Shown in pieces: positions 46,349 to 55,339 of a stretch of DNA of 64,000 nucleotides. Made by a program: the position numbers and the translations under genes. Positions within the stretch are counted from its first letter, which is position 1. The number at the start of each line of letters is the position of its first letter. Location: assembly GCF_900163645.1 (NCBI RefSeq), contig NZ_FUKM01000028.1, positions 124,001 through 188,000 of the forward strand, written 5' to 3'. Under the pieces are notes generated by a model. That model saw nothing but the letters and a program-made list of their open reading frames with translations. It was not told the origin of the DNA and searched no databases. This DNA comes from Halomonas citrativorans. GTDB taxonomy: Bacteria; Pseudomonadota; Gammaproteobacteria; Pseudomonadales; Halomonadaceae.

Positions 46349-47361
46349 ACGTTAAGCATCTATATCAAGCGCTATTGGCCACTACGCTGATCAGCGCTTC
46401 AAGTAGCGTGATGGCTCAAAACAGTGATAATGCTATTTGCTACAACTGCCCGCCCGAGTGGGCAGACTGGGGCACACAGCTACGCCTGATTGAGCAGGAA
46501 ACCGGCATCAGGGTGCCACAAGATAATAAAAACTCCGGCCAGTCACTGGCACAGCTAGTGGCAGAAGCCAATAGCCCTGTTGCTGATGTGGTCTACTACG
46601 GAGTGACATTTGGTATCCAGGCGATGGAAGCCGACGTGGTTGAGCCTTACCAGCCAGCCCATTGGGATGAAATACCTGAGGGCCTTAAAGACCCTGACGG
46701 TAACTGGTTTGCCATTCACTCAGGTACGCTTGGCTTTATGGTTAATGTCGATGCCTTGGATGGCGCCCCCGTTCCTACCTCCTGGGCAGACCTGCTAAAA
46801 CCTGAGTACCGGGGCATGGTGGGCTATCTTGATCCCGCTAGCGCTTTTGTGGGTTATGTAGGTGCAACCGCGGTTAACTTGGCGCTGGGCGGCGACCTTG
46901 ACGACTTCACCCCCGCCATCGACTACTTCAACCAACTCTCCGATAACGCTCCCATCGTTCCTAAACAAACCAGCTACGCCCGCGTGCTTTCCGGTGAAAT
47001 TCCGATTCTACTGGATTACGACTTTAACGCTTACCGTGCCCGCTATAGCGATGGTGCCAACGTTGACTTTGTGATTCCTGAAGAAGGCAGCGTCGTTGTG
47101 CCCTACGTCATGAGCTTGGTGAAAGATAGCCCTAACCCGGAAAACGGCCGTCAAGTGCTTGATTTCGTACTTTCCGATCAAGGCCAAGCGGTATGGGCAG
47201 ATGCATATCTACGCCCGGTACGCGAAGAGGCTATCTCAGCAGAGGCCCGTGAAGTCTTTCTGCCCGATAGTGATTACGCCCGCGCCGCCACGGTAGATTA
47301 TGACGCCATGGCCAATGCCCAGCGCAGCTTCTCCGAGCGGTATCTTTCGGAGGTTCGTTAA
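46345..47361 (+). CDS. ABC transporter substrate-binding protein (iron/phosphonate type)
   Basis: 338 residues. Signal peptide to about SSVMA/QNSDNA. The mature N-terminus has an unusual pair of cysteines (ICYNCPPEWADWG), then the class plan of extracellular solute-binding proteins for Fe(III), thiamine, putrescine or 2-aminoethylphosphonate (NSGQSLAQLVAEANSPVADVVYYGV, GTLGFMVNVDAL, PVPTSWADLL). Substrate cannot be fixed by sequence; the phosphodiesterase at the operon end suggests a phosphodiester or phosphonate. Confidence 0.88.
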   Translation: MNVKHLYQALLATTLISASSSVMAQNSDNAICYNCPPEWADWGTQLRLIEQETGIRVPQDNKNSGQSLAQLVAEANSPVADVVYYGVTFGIQAMEADVVEPYQPAHWDEIPEGLKDPDGNWFAIHSGTLGFMVNVDALDGAPVPTSWADLLKPEYRGMVGYLDPASAFVGYVGATAVNLALGGDLDDFTPAIDYFNQLSDNAPIVPKQTSYARVLSGEIPILLDYDFNAYRARYSDGANVDFVIPEEGSVVVPYVMSLVKDSPNPENGRQVLDFVLSDQGQAVWADAYLRPVREEAISAEAREVFLPDSDYARAATVDYDAMANAQRSFSERYLSEVR

Positions 47362-47363
47362 TC

Positions 47364-48254
47364 ATGGCAGTCATATCCAAGCAGCCCCTAGGGGCTGCTT
47401 ATTCAGCCACCCAAGCAATAAGCCAAACCCCGAAACGTAAAAACTTCATTGCGGTATTCGCCTTAGCGCCAGCACTAGCCGTATTTTTCGCTTTTTGGCT
47501 ACTGCCGTTTTCTCGTTTGATTCTAATGGGCGCTGAAGCCGATCGTAGTAGTGGTATCAGTGCTTATCTCACCATTCTTACCCATCGACAGTACTTAATT
47601 AGCCTCGTCACCACCGTCACAATCTCCTTTACCGTCTCACTTATTGCTGTGGGCATCGCAGGCATAGCCGGTTTTTTTTTGGCACGCCACCGTTTTATAG
47701 GTAAATCGGTATTGGTCGCGACTCTCACCTTCCCACTTGCCTTTCCAGGCGTGGTAGTCGGCTTTTTAGTGATTATGCTGGGTGGTCGTCAGGGGGCTTT
47801 GGCTCAATTAAGCCTGTGGTTATTCGATGAGCGCTGGATGTTCGCTTATTCACTTGCTGGGCTATTTATCGGCTATCTCTATTTTTCCATTCCACGCGTC
47901 ATCACCACGGTAATGGCGGCTTGTGAAAATTTAGACCGAAGTCTTGAAGAGGCTGCCCGTTCGCTGGGGGCAAACTCATGGCAAGTTACTAAAGATGTCA
48001 TTGTGCCGGGTATTGCGCCCGCTTTACTTTCGACCGGCGCTATCTGCTTTGCGACCAGCATGGGGGCATTTGGTACCGCTTTCACGCTCGGCACGCGGCT
48101 GAGCATTTTACCTCTCGATATCTATGGCGAATTTACCAACTACGCCAACTTCGCCATGGCAGCCGCGCTATCTGTTGTGCTTGGGTTGATTACCTGGGTC
48201 GCATTAAGTCTGGCCCGCAAGTTGGCGGGCGGCAATGTAGGAGCCCCCGTATGA
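47364..48254 (+). CDS. ABC transporter permease
   Basis: 296 residues, six membrane segments, first permease of a two-permease importer (PhnU/PotB/ThiP-like). The EAA docking loop reads NLDRSLEEAARSLGANSWQVTKDVIVPG. It starts two bases after the binding-protein stop, preceded by GGAGG inside that gene's last codons. Its stop overlaps the second permease start by four bases. Confidence 0.92.
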   Translation: MAVISKQPLGAAYSATQAISQTPKRKNFIAVFALAPALAVFFAFWLLPFSRLILMGAEADRSSGISAYLTILTHRQYLISLVTTVTISFTVSLIAVGIAGIAGFFLARHRFIGKSVLVATLTFPLAFPGVVVGFLVIMLGGRQGALAQLSLWLFDERWMFAYSLAGLFIGYLYFSIPRVITTVMAACENLDRSLEEAARSLGANSWQVTKDVIVPGIAPALLSTGAICFATSMGAFGTAFTLGTRLSILPLDIYGEFTNYANFAMAAALSVVLGLITWVALSLARKLAGGNVGAPV

Positions 48255-49039
48255 ATCCACGTATCCGATTCTTCCTACAGCTGAGTTTCACTCTGCTGGT
48301 TTGCCTCTTCATGATCATCCCCGTGGCCATGTCCGTCATGGCTGGGCTGACCGAGAACTACTTTGTTGGCCTTAAAAGCGGTTTGACGCTGCGCTGGGTA
48401 AGTGAGGTATGGCAGCTTTACTCCAACACAATCTGGCTTTCTATCAAGCTGGCGCTAGCCTGTTTGGTGATTACAACGCTAATTGGCGTGCCCGCGGCTT
48501 ATGGCTTGCTACGCAGCCGCCGTCGCTGGGCCAATGCGATTGAGGAACTGCTCCTGCTGCCGGTGGCCGTGCCAGGCCTTGCCACTGCCCTCGCTTTACT
48601 ACTTGCCTACGGTAGCTACCGGGAATTTCGTGGAAGCTGGCTATTCATTTTGGTAGGCCATGTACTTTTCACTCTGCCATTTATGGTGCGAGCCGTGCTT
48701 TCTGTTATGCAAACCGCGCGTCTTCCGCTGCTTGAAGAAGCGGCAGCAAGCCTAGGAGCCAACTTCCGACAACGCTTTCTTGCGGTGGTGATTCCCAACT
48801 GTCTTAGCGGTATTTTGGCGGGCGCGCTGATGGTCGTCACCCTATCAATTGGTGAGTTCAACATTACCTGGATGCTGCATACCCCGCTTACTAAAACCCT
48901 TCCGGTAGGCCTAGCCGATAGCTATGCCTCCATGCGCCTTGAAGTGGGGTCGGCCTACACGCTGATCTTTCTAGTGATGATTGTCCCACTGCTGGTGGCT
49001 ATTCAATGGGCCGGGCGGCTTTCCAGCCCACGCCGTTAA
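48251..49039 (+). CDS. ABC transporter permease
   Basis: 262 residues, six membrane segments, PhnV/PotC-like. The EAA loop is in LPLLEEAAASLGANFRQRFLAVVIPN. It completes the heterodimeric channel with the preceding gene product and is coupled to it by an ATGA overlap. Confidence 0.92.
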   Translation: MNPRIRFFLQLSFTLLVCLFMIIPVAMSVMAGLTENYFVGLKSGLTLRWVSEVWQLYSNTIWLSIKLALACLVITTLIGVPAAYGLLRSRRRWANAIEELLLLPVAVPGLATALALLLAYGSYREFRGSWLFILVGHVLFTLPFMVRAVLSVMQTARLPLLEEAAASLGANFRQRFLAVVIPNCLSGILAGALMVVTLSIGEFNITWMLHTPLTKTLPVGLADSYASMRLEVGSAYTLIFLVMIVPLLVAIQWAGRLSSPRR

Positions 49040-49092
49040 GCAACCAGAACATCTAACTCGCCCCGTCGCCAAGAGATAACCCCGAGATCGAT

Positions 49093-50184
49093 ATGAGTTC
49101 ATCCGTCAGCATCACCCTAACCCAATGCAGCCGTACTTTTTCCGGTAACCACAAGGCCCTGCAACCGCTAGATCTCCACATTAACGCAGGAGAAACCTTG
49201 GTATTACTTGGGCCGTCTGGATGTGGCAAAACTACTACACTGCGCATCATCAGCGGCCTTGAAAGCCCGGATCAGGGCGGTCGCGTCCAATTTGGCGAAC
49301 ATGATGTGACTGCCCTGCCTATTGAAAAGCGCGATGTCGGCATGGTATTTCAGAACTACGCCCTGTTTCCCAATATGAGTGTTGCCGCCAACATTGCCTA
49401 CGGTTTGAAAATACAGCACTTGCCCCGTTCTGAGATTGAGCAACGGCTGGCTGAGGTCATGCGTATGGTGGATCTGGAGGGCTTTGGCGAGCGGCGTATT
49501 GATGCCTTGTCAGGTGGGCAAAAACAGCGCGTTGCCCTAGCGCGCGCTATCGCCGTTCGCCCCAAAGTGCTGCTATTTGATGAGCCCCTTGCGGCTCTGG
49601 ATGCCAAGTTGCGCGACCGGCTGCGCCTGGAAATCGGCCAGCTACTACGCGAGCTGGGCACAACCGCGGTTTATGTGACCCATGATCAAGACGAGGCGAT
49701 GGCCTTGGGAGACCGTATCGCAGTGATGCAAACCGGGAGAATTGCACAATTGGGTACGCCCCAAGAGATTTATCACCAGCCCGCCAATGCGTTTGTGGCC
49801 GACTTTATCGGCGCGGTGAATCGCTTGGAAGTCATCGGAAAAGGGGCTGATGGTCATCTCTCGGTGCAAGGCGGTGAATTGACCGCGCCTCACCTACAAG
49901 AGGCACCAAGCGTTTACTGTCGTCCAGAGGATATCGAAGTGGTCGCTCTAGCGGATGCCCAAGTAAAAGGCCGCATTCTACAAAGTATTTTTCTAGGGCA
50001 GTCTCAGCAGTTAATGGTTGATACAGGTGGCGCTACACCGATTCAGGTTAAGGCATCATCGCGCCAGGTTTGGCCCACCGGCGCCGCTATTGGTTTGAAC
50101 CTGCCCCCGCAAGCGCTTTTTCATCCAGAGCTAAGTCATTCAAAACTAGCCGCCACAAGCGCCAAGGAGCAGGCCAATGGGTAA
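49093..50184 (+). CDS. ABC transporter ATPase
   Basis: 363 residues of the PotA/PhnT/UgpC type. Walker A GPSGCGKT, Q-loop FQNYALFPNM, signature LSGGQKQRVALARA, Walker B VLLFDEPLAALD and H-loop THDQDEAMALGDR are intact, followed by a C-terminal TOBE domain from about residue 270. It sits 53 bases after the second permease; its stop lies inside the first codons of the phosphodiesterase gene (8-base overlap). Confidence 0.94.
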   Translation: MSSSVSITLTQCSRTFSGNHKALQPLDLHINAGETLVLLGPSGCGKTTTLRIISGLESPDQGGRVQFGEHDVTALPIEKRDVGMVFQNYALFPNMSVAANIAYGLKIQHLPRSEIEQRLAEVMRMVDLEGFGERRIDALSGGQKQRVALARAIAVRPKVLLFDEPLAALDAKLRDRLRLEIGQLLRELGTTAVYVTHDQDEAMALGDRIAVMQTGRIAQLGTPQEIYHQPANAFVADFIGAVNRLEVIGKGADGHLSVQGGELTAPHLQEAPSVYCRPEDIEVVALADAQVKGRILQSIFLGQSQQLMVDTGGATPIQVKASSRQVWPTGAAIGLNLPPQALFHPELSHSKLAATSAKEQANG

Positions 50185-51007
50185 ATCTTGTCTTATCGCT
50201 CAAATCAGTGACCCGCATATCAAAGCTGGCGGGCGCCTTTCCTATCGTCAAGTGGATACTGCCGGTGCTCTACGCCAAGCCATTCAAACGCTCAATCAGC
50301 TAATGCCACGCCCCGATTTAGTACTCATTAGCGGTGACCTGGTCGACTTTGGCCACCCCGATGAGTACGCGACATTTAAACAGATTTTGGCGGAGCTAAC
50401 GCTGCCGGTTTATCTGATCCCCGGCAATCATGATGACCGCGATCATTTGCGTACTGCTTTTCCCGAGCATGACTATCTCTTTCAAGACGCTCATTATTTA
50501 CAGTGGGTAATTGATGACTACCCAGTACGCCTAGTGGGGCTGGACTCCTCCGTGCCGGGCGAGCCTTACGGAGAGCTAAGCGAGGAAAGCCTGTGCTGGC
50601 TGGATAAAACCCTGGCCGAACAGCCGCAAACCCCAACGCTGGTGATGCTCCATCATCATCCATTTATCAGTGGCATTGATCATATGGACCGCCAGCCTCT
50701 TAAGCAGCCCCACGCGCTGGCCGAGATAATTAACAAGCATGCCCAGGTTGAACGCGTGCTTTGCGGGCATGTACACCGCACTATTCAGGCACGCTTTGGA
50801 AATACGTTAGCCATCAGCTGCCCTGGAGTTTCGCATTATGTCAGCCTGGATCTAACCCCAGACAGCCCTTCCCGTTTCCAATTAGAGCCGCCAGGGTATT
50901 TACTACACCAATGGTCAGCAGAGGCAGGCATGGTGACGCACCAAGGTTTTATTAAACAGTACCCGGGCCCTTATCCGTTTTACGACGCTAACGGTCTAAT
51001 TGACTAA
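50177..51007 (+). CDS. metallophosphoesterase, GpdQ-like phosphodiesterase
   Basis: 276 residues of the calcineurin-like fold with a di-metal site: DPH (SDPHIKAG), [22 protein letters not shown] and GHVHR. Length and motif spacing resemble the glycerophosphodiesterase GpdQ of Enterobacter more than the cAMP enzyme CpdA, notably the loop VDDFATR-like [15 protein letters not shown]. GpdQ enzymes also act on other phosphodiesters and organophosphates. No signal peptide, so it works on imported substrate. It is coupled to the ABC ATPase by an 8-base overlap and overlaps the convergent macrodomain gene by 20 bases. Confidence 0.88.
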   Translation: MGKSCLIAQISDPHIKAGGRLSYRQVDTAGALRQAIQTLNQLMPRPDLVLISGDLVDFGHPDEYATFKQILAELTLPVYLIPGNHDDRDHLRTAFPEHDYLFQDAHYLQWVIDDYPVRLVGLDSSVPGEPYGELSEESLCWLDKTLAEQPQTPTLVMLHHHPFISGIDHMDRQPLKQPHALAEIINKHAQVERVLCGHVHRTIQARFGNTLAISCPGVSHYVSLDLTPDSPSRFQLEPPGYLLHQWSAEAGMVTHQGFIKQYPGPYPFYDANGLID

Positions 51008-51500
51008 TACACGCTTCATACACCGCTAAATCCCCGGCAGAAAAGCAGCAAAACGTCACCGTCTCAACGGTAGAGCCCTGCCTTAGAGCCTCGCTCACCG
51101 TTGAGACAGCAATCCGTGCAGCTGCTTCAATAGGATAACGGTATACGCCGGTACTGATGCTCGGAAATGCTACCGAGCGTGCGCTTACCGATTCAGCCAG
51201 AGCCAAGCAGCGCTGATAGCAAGACGCCAATAATTCAGCTTCGCCGCGTGTTCCGCCGTGCCATACAGGGCCAACGGTATGGATGATAGTACGTGCTGGC
51301 AGTTTAAAGCCTTCGGTCAGTTTTGCATCGCCAGTGGTGCAGCCACCCAGCGTTCGACAGGTGTTAAGCAGTTCCGGTCCGGCCGCACGGTGAATGGCGC
51401 CATCTACACCTCCGCCACCCAGTAATGAGGTGTTAGCCGCGTTAACAATGGCATCAACATGAAGCGTAGTGATATCGGCTTGTATCGCGGTAATGTTCAT
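50988..51500 (-). CDS. macrodomain protein, O-acetyl-ADP-ribose deacetylase type
   Basis: 170 residues, a single macrodomain of the YmdB/MacroD class: [24 protein letters not shown] holds the ADP-ribose-binding [12 protein letters not shown] block, and [18 protein letters not shown] the phosphate loop. Such enzymes remove acetyl or ADP-ribosyl groups. It lies 18 bases behind an Ada-like DNA repair gene in the same direction, so the two are probably cotranscribed. The 3' end overlaps the convergent phosphodiesterase gene by 20 bases. Confidence 0.94.
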   Translation of the reverse strand: MNITAIQADITTLHVDAIVNAANTSLLGGGGVDGAIHRAAGPELLNTCRTLGGCTTGDAKLTEGFKLPARTIIHTVGPVWHGGTRGEAELLASCYQRCLALAESVSARSVAFPSISTGVYRYPIEAAARIAVSTVSEALRQGSTVETVTFCCFSAGDLAVYEACISQLDR

Positions 51501-51518
51501 TTACAACCTCCTTGTTGG

Positions 51519-52376
51519 CTATTTAGATGCACCGAACGGCTCCACTTCCGGTGTTAAGTGCGCCAGCTCCCAGGCCTGCACCATCTGCTTTTTAGCGATG
51601 CCCCAACGGTAGCCGCCTAACGCCCCGCTTTGCTGGATAACACGGTGGCAAGGAATCCATAACGCAATCGGGTTAGCACCCACCGCATTGCCTACGGCTC
51701 GCGACGATTTAGGCATGCCCAACGCTTGAGCAATCTGCGTATAGCTTGCCAGCTGGCCTTCAGGAATGGTGAGTAGTGCTCGCCATACTGCGACTTGGAA
51801 ATTGGTACCGGTCACGTGAAGCGATAACGTACCAGGTTTTGTTTTAGAAGTTGCAAATAACGCATCAACCACATACGCCGTCGCCGCTGGATGATGATTG
51901 AGCGAGCTTCGCGGCCACTCCTTGGCAAGCCGCGCCAGCAGTTCATCGGCGCTCGTAGCATCCACAAAGCCCATACGGCAAACGCCGCGCGGGGTCACCG
52001 CTACCAGCACGCTGCCCAAGGGCGTTGCATGCACGCCGTACTCGATACAGACGCCCTCCCCTTGACGTTTATGCTCTCCAGGCGTCACCGCTTCTAACTG
52101 CACAAAGTGATCATAAAGCCGAGAGCCACCGCTCAGCCCAAGCTCGTGAGCAACATCCAGTAATGCCCGCGGCTCTTTTAATAATTGCTTACCCCGCTCC
52201 AGGGTGAGGGCCTGCAAAAAGCGCTTGGGCGAAATACCTGCATAGCGGCAGAACAGACGCTGAAAATGGTAGGCGCTTAAATGCACATGAGCCGCAACCT
52301 CTTCCAAACTGGGTTGCAATACCGCCCGCTCGACCATGTAGACCATCGCCTTTTCGATACGCGCATAATCATCCAT
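51519..52376 (-). CDS. Ada-like regulator/6-O-methylguanine-DNA methyltransferase without the N-terminal zinc domain
   Basis: 285 residues: an AraC-type DNA-binding domain (about 1-105, PSLEEVAAHVHLSAYHFQRLF) joined to a methylguanine methyltransferase domain with acceptor Cys243 in IPCHRVI, preceded by the GNAVGANPIALW motif. The Ada domain that accepts methyl from phosphotriesters (Cys38 in E. coli) is absent, so the usual activation switch is missing. It repairs O6-alkylguanine by suicide transfer and may regulate itself and the macrodomain gene behind it. Confidence 0.93.
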   Translation of the reverse strand: MDDYARIEKAMVYMVERAVLQPSLEEVAAHVHLSAYHFQRLFCRYAGISPKRFLQALTLERGKQLLKEPRALLDVAHELGLSGGSRLYDHFVQLEAVTPGEHKRQGEGVCIEYGVHATPLGSVLVAVTPRGVCRMGFVDATSADELLARLAKEWPRSSLNHHPAATAYVVDALFATSKTKPGTLSLHVTGTNFQVAVWRALLTIPEGQLASYTQIAQALGMPKSSRAVGNAVGANPIALWIPCHRVIQQSGALGGYRWGIAKKQMVQAWELAHLTPEVEPFGASK

Positions 52377-52523
52377 TGCCGGTTCCTCTGTGTGATACCG
52401 AAGCCCTCCTAGCTTAAGCGCTCCCTAGCGGCCTGCCGACCCGAATCTTGCGCATATCATTTTTATACAATACCCCGTCGCCACATCATCGCACACTCCC
52501 CCTCACTGTTTAGGAGGATCACA

Positions 52524-53223
52524 ATGTGCATTTCGCTATTACTACCCATGTCAGCCTTTGCCCTTGCCGCATCCATTTCTCCTGGCCCCGTCAATTTGAT
52601 ATGCCTCAGTAGCGGCACCCACTACCCTATTGTTAAAGGGTTAATCTTTGTGACAGGAGCCACACTAGGGTTTATAGCGCTGTTTTTAGGAATTGGTGCA
52701 GGGCTTTACGCTTTGCTTACCACCGTGCCTCTAAGTCCTAAAATGTGGTTCTAGCGCATTAACGGCTCAAAGAATATGCTATGGCTATTGGCTACCAACA
52801 CTACATTGGGCTGTCTGATCGCCTCCCTGGTGGGCTACAGCGTAGGCTTGCTGTTATTTACGTCGGTAGGCACATGGTTTATCAACGTCACCGGTATGCA
52901 GGAGAGCTTTCAGGCGTTTCAACTGTTTTTTGATCAATACGGTTTCGCTGCCATTATAGCCATGGGTATCCTGCCTATCCCCTTTCCGATAGCCATGATA
53001 ACTGCGGGCCTTTCGGGCTACCCTGTCTTGCTGTTCTTACTGGCGGCATTAATTGCTCGTGGCCTTCTCTCTCTACTATGGCTTAGCCTGGCTGGTTTAT
53101 CGCTTTGGTCATCGAGTGCTGTTGCTATGGAAGCGCCACGCGTTGTTCACCAGCTTGATAGGGGGCGTAATAGTGCTGTTGGTTGCTCTGGGACTACAAG
53201 CACTCACGCGCTTGATGATGTAA
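52524..53223 (+). pseudogene. decayed chimera: LysE N-terminus joined to a VTT-domain protein
   Basis: A strong ribosome site (TAGGAGG) and ATG at 52524 open a LysE/RhtB-family N-terminus (ALAASISPGPVNLICLSSG), which breaks off after about 74 residues at TAG 52752-52754. The same frame resumes at once with RINGSKNMLWLLATNTTLG and continues as a VTT/DedA-type (COG1238) protein lacking its first 50 or so residues. A second lesion in the (CT)n tract near 53062-53075 shifts the frame; the family C-terminus (YGLAWLVYRFGHRVLLLWK) then runs to TAA at 53221-53223. A deletion fusing two membrane-protein genes, then decay, explains it. Confidence 0.8.
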
Positions 53224-53259
53224 CCGACATAAAACAGAAGACCAGGAAAGTGGCACCCG

Positions 53260-53577
53260 CTAGATACCGTAATCCCGCTCGACCTTGGCAATTCGGGTTT
53301 TAAAGTGCTGATACCACTGCTGATGCCCAAGCCGCTGTGCTTCTTTATGTTCGGCATGCGCCTTCCACGCTTTAATCGAGGCCAGGTCAGCCCAGTAGGA
53401 AACCGTAATGCCCACCTCATTTCGAGCCGATTCAACGCCTAAAAAACCTGGCTGCTGCATGGCTAACTCAACCATGCGCCCCGCCATGGCATCATAGCCA
53501 TCTTCAATCCCCGTACGCACGGAAGTGAAGATAACGGCGTAATACGGGGGTTCTGGAGTCGTTGCGATAAGGGCCAT
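53260..53577 (-). CDS. antibiotic-biosynthesis-monooxygenase (ABM) domain protein
   Basis: 105 residues from the ATG at 53577, six bases behind AAGAGA. A ferredoxin-like ABM fold: YYAVIFTSVRTG strand, MVELAMQQPGFLGVESARN, then GITVSYWADLASIKAWKAHAEHKEAQRLG. These small dimeric proteins include quinol and heme monooxygenases, but most are uncharacterised. It lies alone, convergent with the LysE/VTT pseudogene. Confidence 0.85.
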   Translation of the reverse strand: MALIATTPEPPYYAVIFTSVRTGIEDGYDAMAGRMVELAMQQPGFLGVESARNEVGITVSYWADLASIKAWKAHAEHKEAQRLGHQQWYQHFKTRIAKVERDYGI

Positions 53578-53893
53578 GAAGTTCTCTTGATCTGAAAGCA
53601 GTTCAAAAAAGCATACCGTAGACGAAGCAGTAGACTCCATAGCTAATTATTGGTGTTTACTCATCAAATCAATAGCGTTGCGCGTGAGATGGTGCTTTAC
53701 CACGACGCAGCGGGCAAGAGCCCCAGCTTAACGCTTGGCTTGAAGGGCTCAACCACGTGGATTGATGATTAAACAGTTCATTGCGAAGTGAGAACTTCAC
53801 TGTCCAAGCATAGCCACTTTCCCAGCCCATGTGTTTACGCTTTAATACAGCTTATGCGATGAAGCCCATTCATCAACAAAGCAGGTTGTCGCC
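53578..53893. other. 316-base gap between divergent ABM and AraC genes
   Basis: Promoter region for both neighbours. I see no hairpin, repeat or small coding frame that stands out. Confidence 0.4.
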
Positions 53894-54697
53894 ATGGCCC
53901 ACTTTATTCTGCCCGGTAACGCCGTTCATTTGAATTTCCAGCAGCGCCTGCCCGACACCAACCTTCGCACATGGGTGCAATGCCTTTGGTCGATGGGCGG
54001 GCAAAGCACCCTGGCGCATCCCATCGTAGAAAAGCTTTACCCCGACGCAGGCGCCAGCCTCATCATCCACCTTGGAAGCTCTCGCCCCATCGTCACGCTC
54101 TGCTTTAACAGACACATGTTGCTTGAGACGTTTGATACGTCCATCCCCCGTATGGGCATTCGGTTTAAACCGGCCAGTATATATAGCCTCCTGGCCTTAT
54201 CCCCGGAACAGTGTATAGACGCGCATCTTTGCTTGGGCGATGACATAAAACCTTCTTGGATGAGCAGTTTAATGCCGGTGGTGGAGCGCCTTTATCAGCT
54301 TGATGCACCCAAAGGATTAGCCCTGCTTGAAACATGGCTTCTGGGTTTACTCAAAAGTCGACTAATGAGCAAAAGCCCCGTGCCAGGAATTATCCAGGCC
54401 ATTAACCAGTTACAGTTCCCACCTGAACAGTTAGCTGCCAATGTTGGGTTAACACGACGCACCCTGGAACGTCGATTAAAACGTGAAGTCGGTGTCTCGC
54501 CTGGCGCATTGGTGACGTATGCTCGCCTCAACCGAGCGCGACTGTGCTTACTTGAAGCTGACCGGCCGCTATCAGAAATAGCGCTCCATTGTGGCTACTA
54601 TGACCAGCCGCACTTTACCCACGCCTTCCAATCTTTTACCAACGAAACACCCGCCTCTTATCGCCAGCGCAAATTGTCGCAAATTTACAAGGCGTAG
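53894..54697 (+). CDS. AraC-family transcriptional regulator
   Basis: 267 residues. The N-terminal 150 residues (LPDTNLRTWVQCLWSM, GASLIIHLGS, GIRFKPASIYSLL) match the DUF6597-type sensor found before AraC domains; the C-terminal part has two helix-turn-helix units (FPPEQLAANVGLTRRTLERRLKREVG and RPLSEIALHCGYYDQPHFTHAFQSF). It lies 50 bases ahead of the AhpD-like gene and probably controls it. Confidence 0.9.
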   Translation: MAHFILPGNAVHLNFQQRLPDTNLRTWVQCLWSMGGQSTLAHPIVEKLYPDAGASLIIHLGSSRPIVTLCFNRHMLLETFDTSIPRMGIRFKPASIYSLLALSPEQCIDAHLCLGDDIKPSWMSSLMPVVERLYQLDAPKGLALLETWLLGLLKSRLMSKSPVPGIIQAINQLQFPPEQLAANVGLTRRTLERRLKREVGVSPGALVTYARLNRARLCLLEADRPLSEIALHCGYYDQPHFTHAFQSFTNETPASYRQRKLSQIYKA

Positions 54698-54747
54698 TAC
54701 GCACATCTTTATAAGCTGAGACCTCATCAATCAACGAGGTCACTGTC

Positions 54748-55203
54748 ATGTCTCAGCGTATTTCTCGACAAGTCGTTTACAAGCTAACCCCTCGCCTTGC
54801 TAAACATTTGGTGCCTCTGGGCGAAGTAGCGGCTAATAGCGCGGTAACGCCTGCCATCATCCACCTCGTTCAGCTACGCGTTTCCCAGATCAACCAGTGC
54901 TGCTTCTGCCAGCATATGCATACTCAGGAAGCCCGAGACGACGGCGAGCATCAGGTGAGGCTGGATGTACTGCCTGCCTGGCGGGAAGCCCCCTGCTTCA
55001 ATGAACAGGAACGTGCAGCCCTTGAGTGGGCCGAAGCGCTTACGTTAATCAGCCAACAGTCTGTTAGCGACACCGCCTACCAGAATGCTCTGGCTGCCTT
55101 TGGCGAACAGGACCTTCTTGAGCTGACCACGGTGATTCTGGCCATTAATAGTTGGAACCGGTTGGCGGTAAGCATGCAGTTTGCGCCTGACATCTCGCTA
55201 TAA
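54748..55203 (+). CDS. carboxymuconolactone decarboxylase (AhpD-like) family protein
   Basis: 151 residues, all-helical AhpD fold. The redox motif CFCQHMHTQEAR carries the paired cysteines and histidine typical of peroxidase-like members (CxxCxxxHxxxAR), preceded by one more cysteine. GAGG about ten bases upstream serves as ribosome site. Such proteins act as thiol-dependent peroxide or hydroperoxide reductases. It forms a unit with the AraC regulator before it. Confidence 0.9.
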   Translation: MSQRISRQVVYKLTPRLAKHLVPLGEVAANSAVTPAIIHLVQLRVSQINQCCFCQHMHTQEARDDGEHQVRLDVLPAWREAPCFNEQERAALEWAEALTLISQQSVSDTAYQNALAAFGEQDLLELTTVILAINSWNRLAVSMQFAPDISL

Positions 55204-55210
55204 ACGGAAA

Positions 55211-55248
55211 AAGACATCGCAAGCCGGTGCAACGGCCTGCGATGTCTT
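55211..55248. terminator. hairpin terminator behind the AhpD-like gene
   Basis: Perfect 11-bp outer stem AAGACATCGCA/TGCGATGTCTT with an inner GCCG/CGGC stem. The T tract is on the minus strand; the plus side has only TCTTAATC. It follows the stop codon by seven bases. Confidence 0.7.
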
Positions 55249-55339
55249 AATCACAATCCCCTTCCGCACTGCTGGCTTCTAAAAGCCGTCCCACTCGTTT
55301 ACTATGCGCCACCCTCAATCCCAAGCGATCCAGGCTGCC

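Noticed and set aside
49084..49092. GAGATCGAT before the ABC ATPase as a second LacI operator
   Set aside because: Only one half matches the palindrome at 45272; the other half reads ATGAG, so it is most likely chance.
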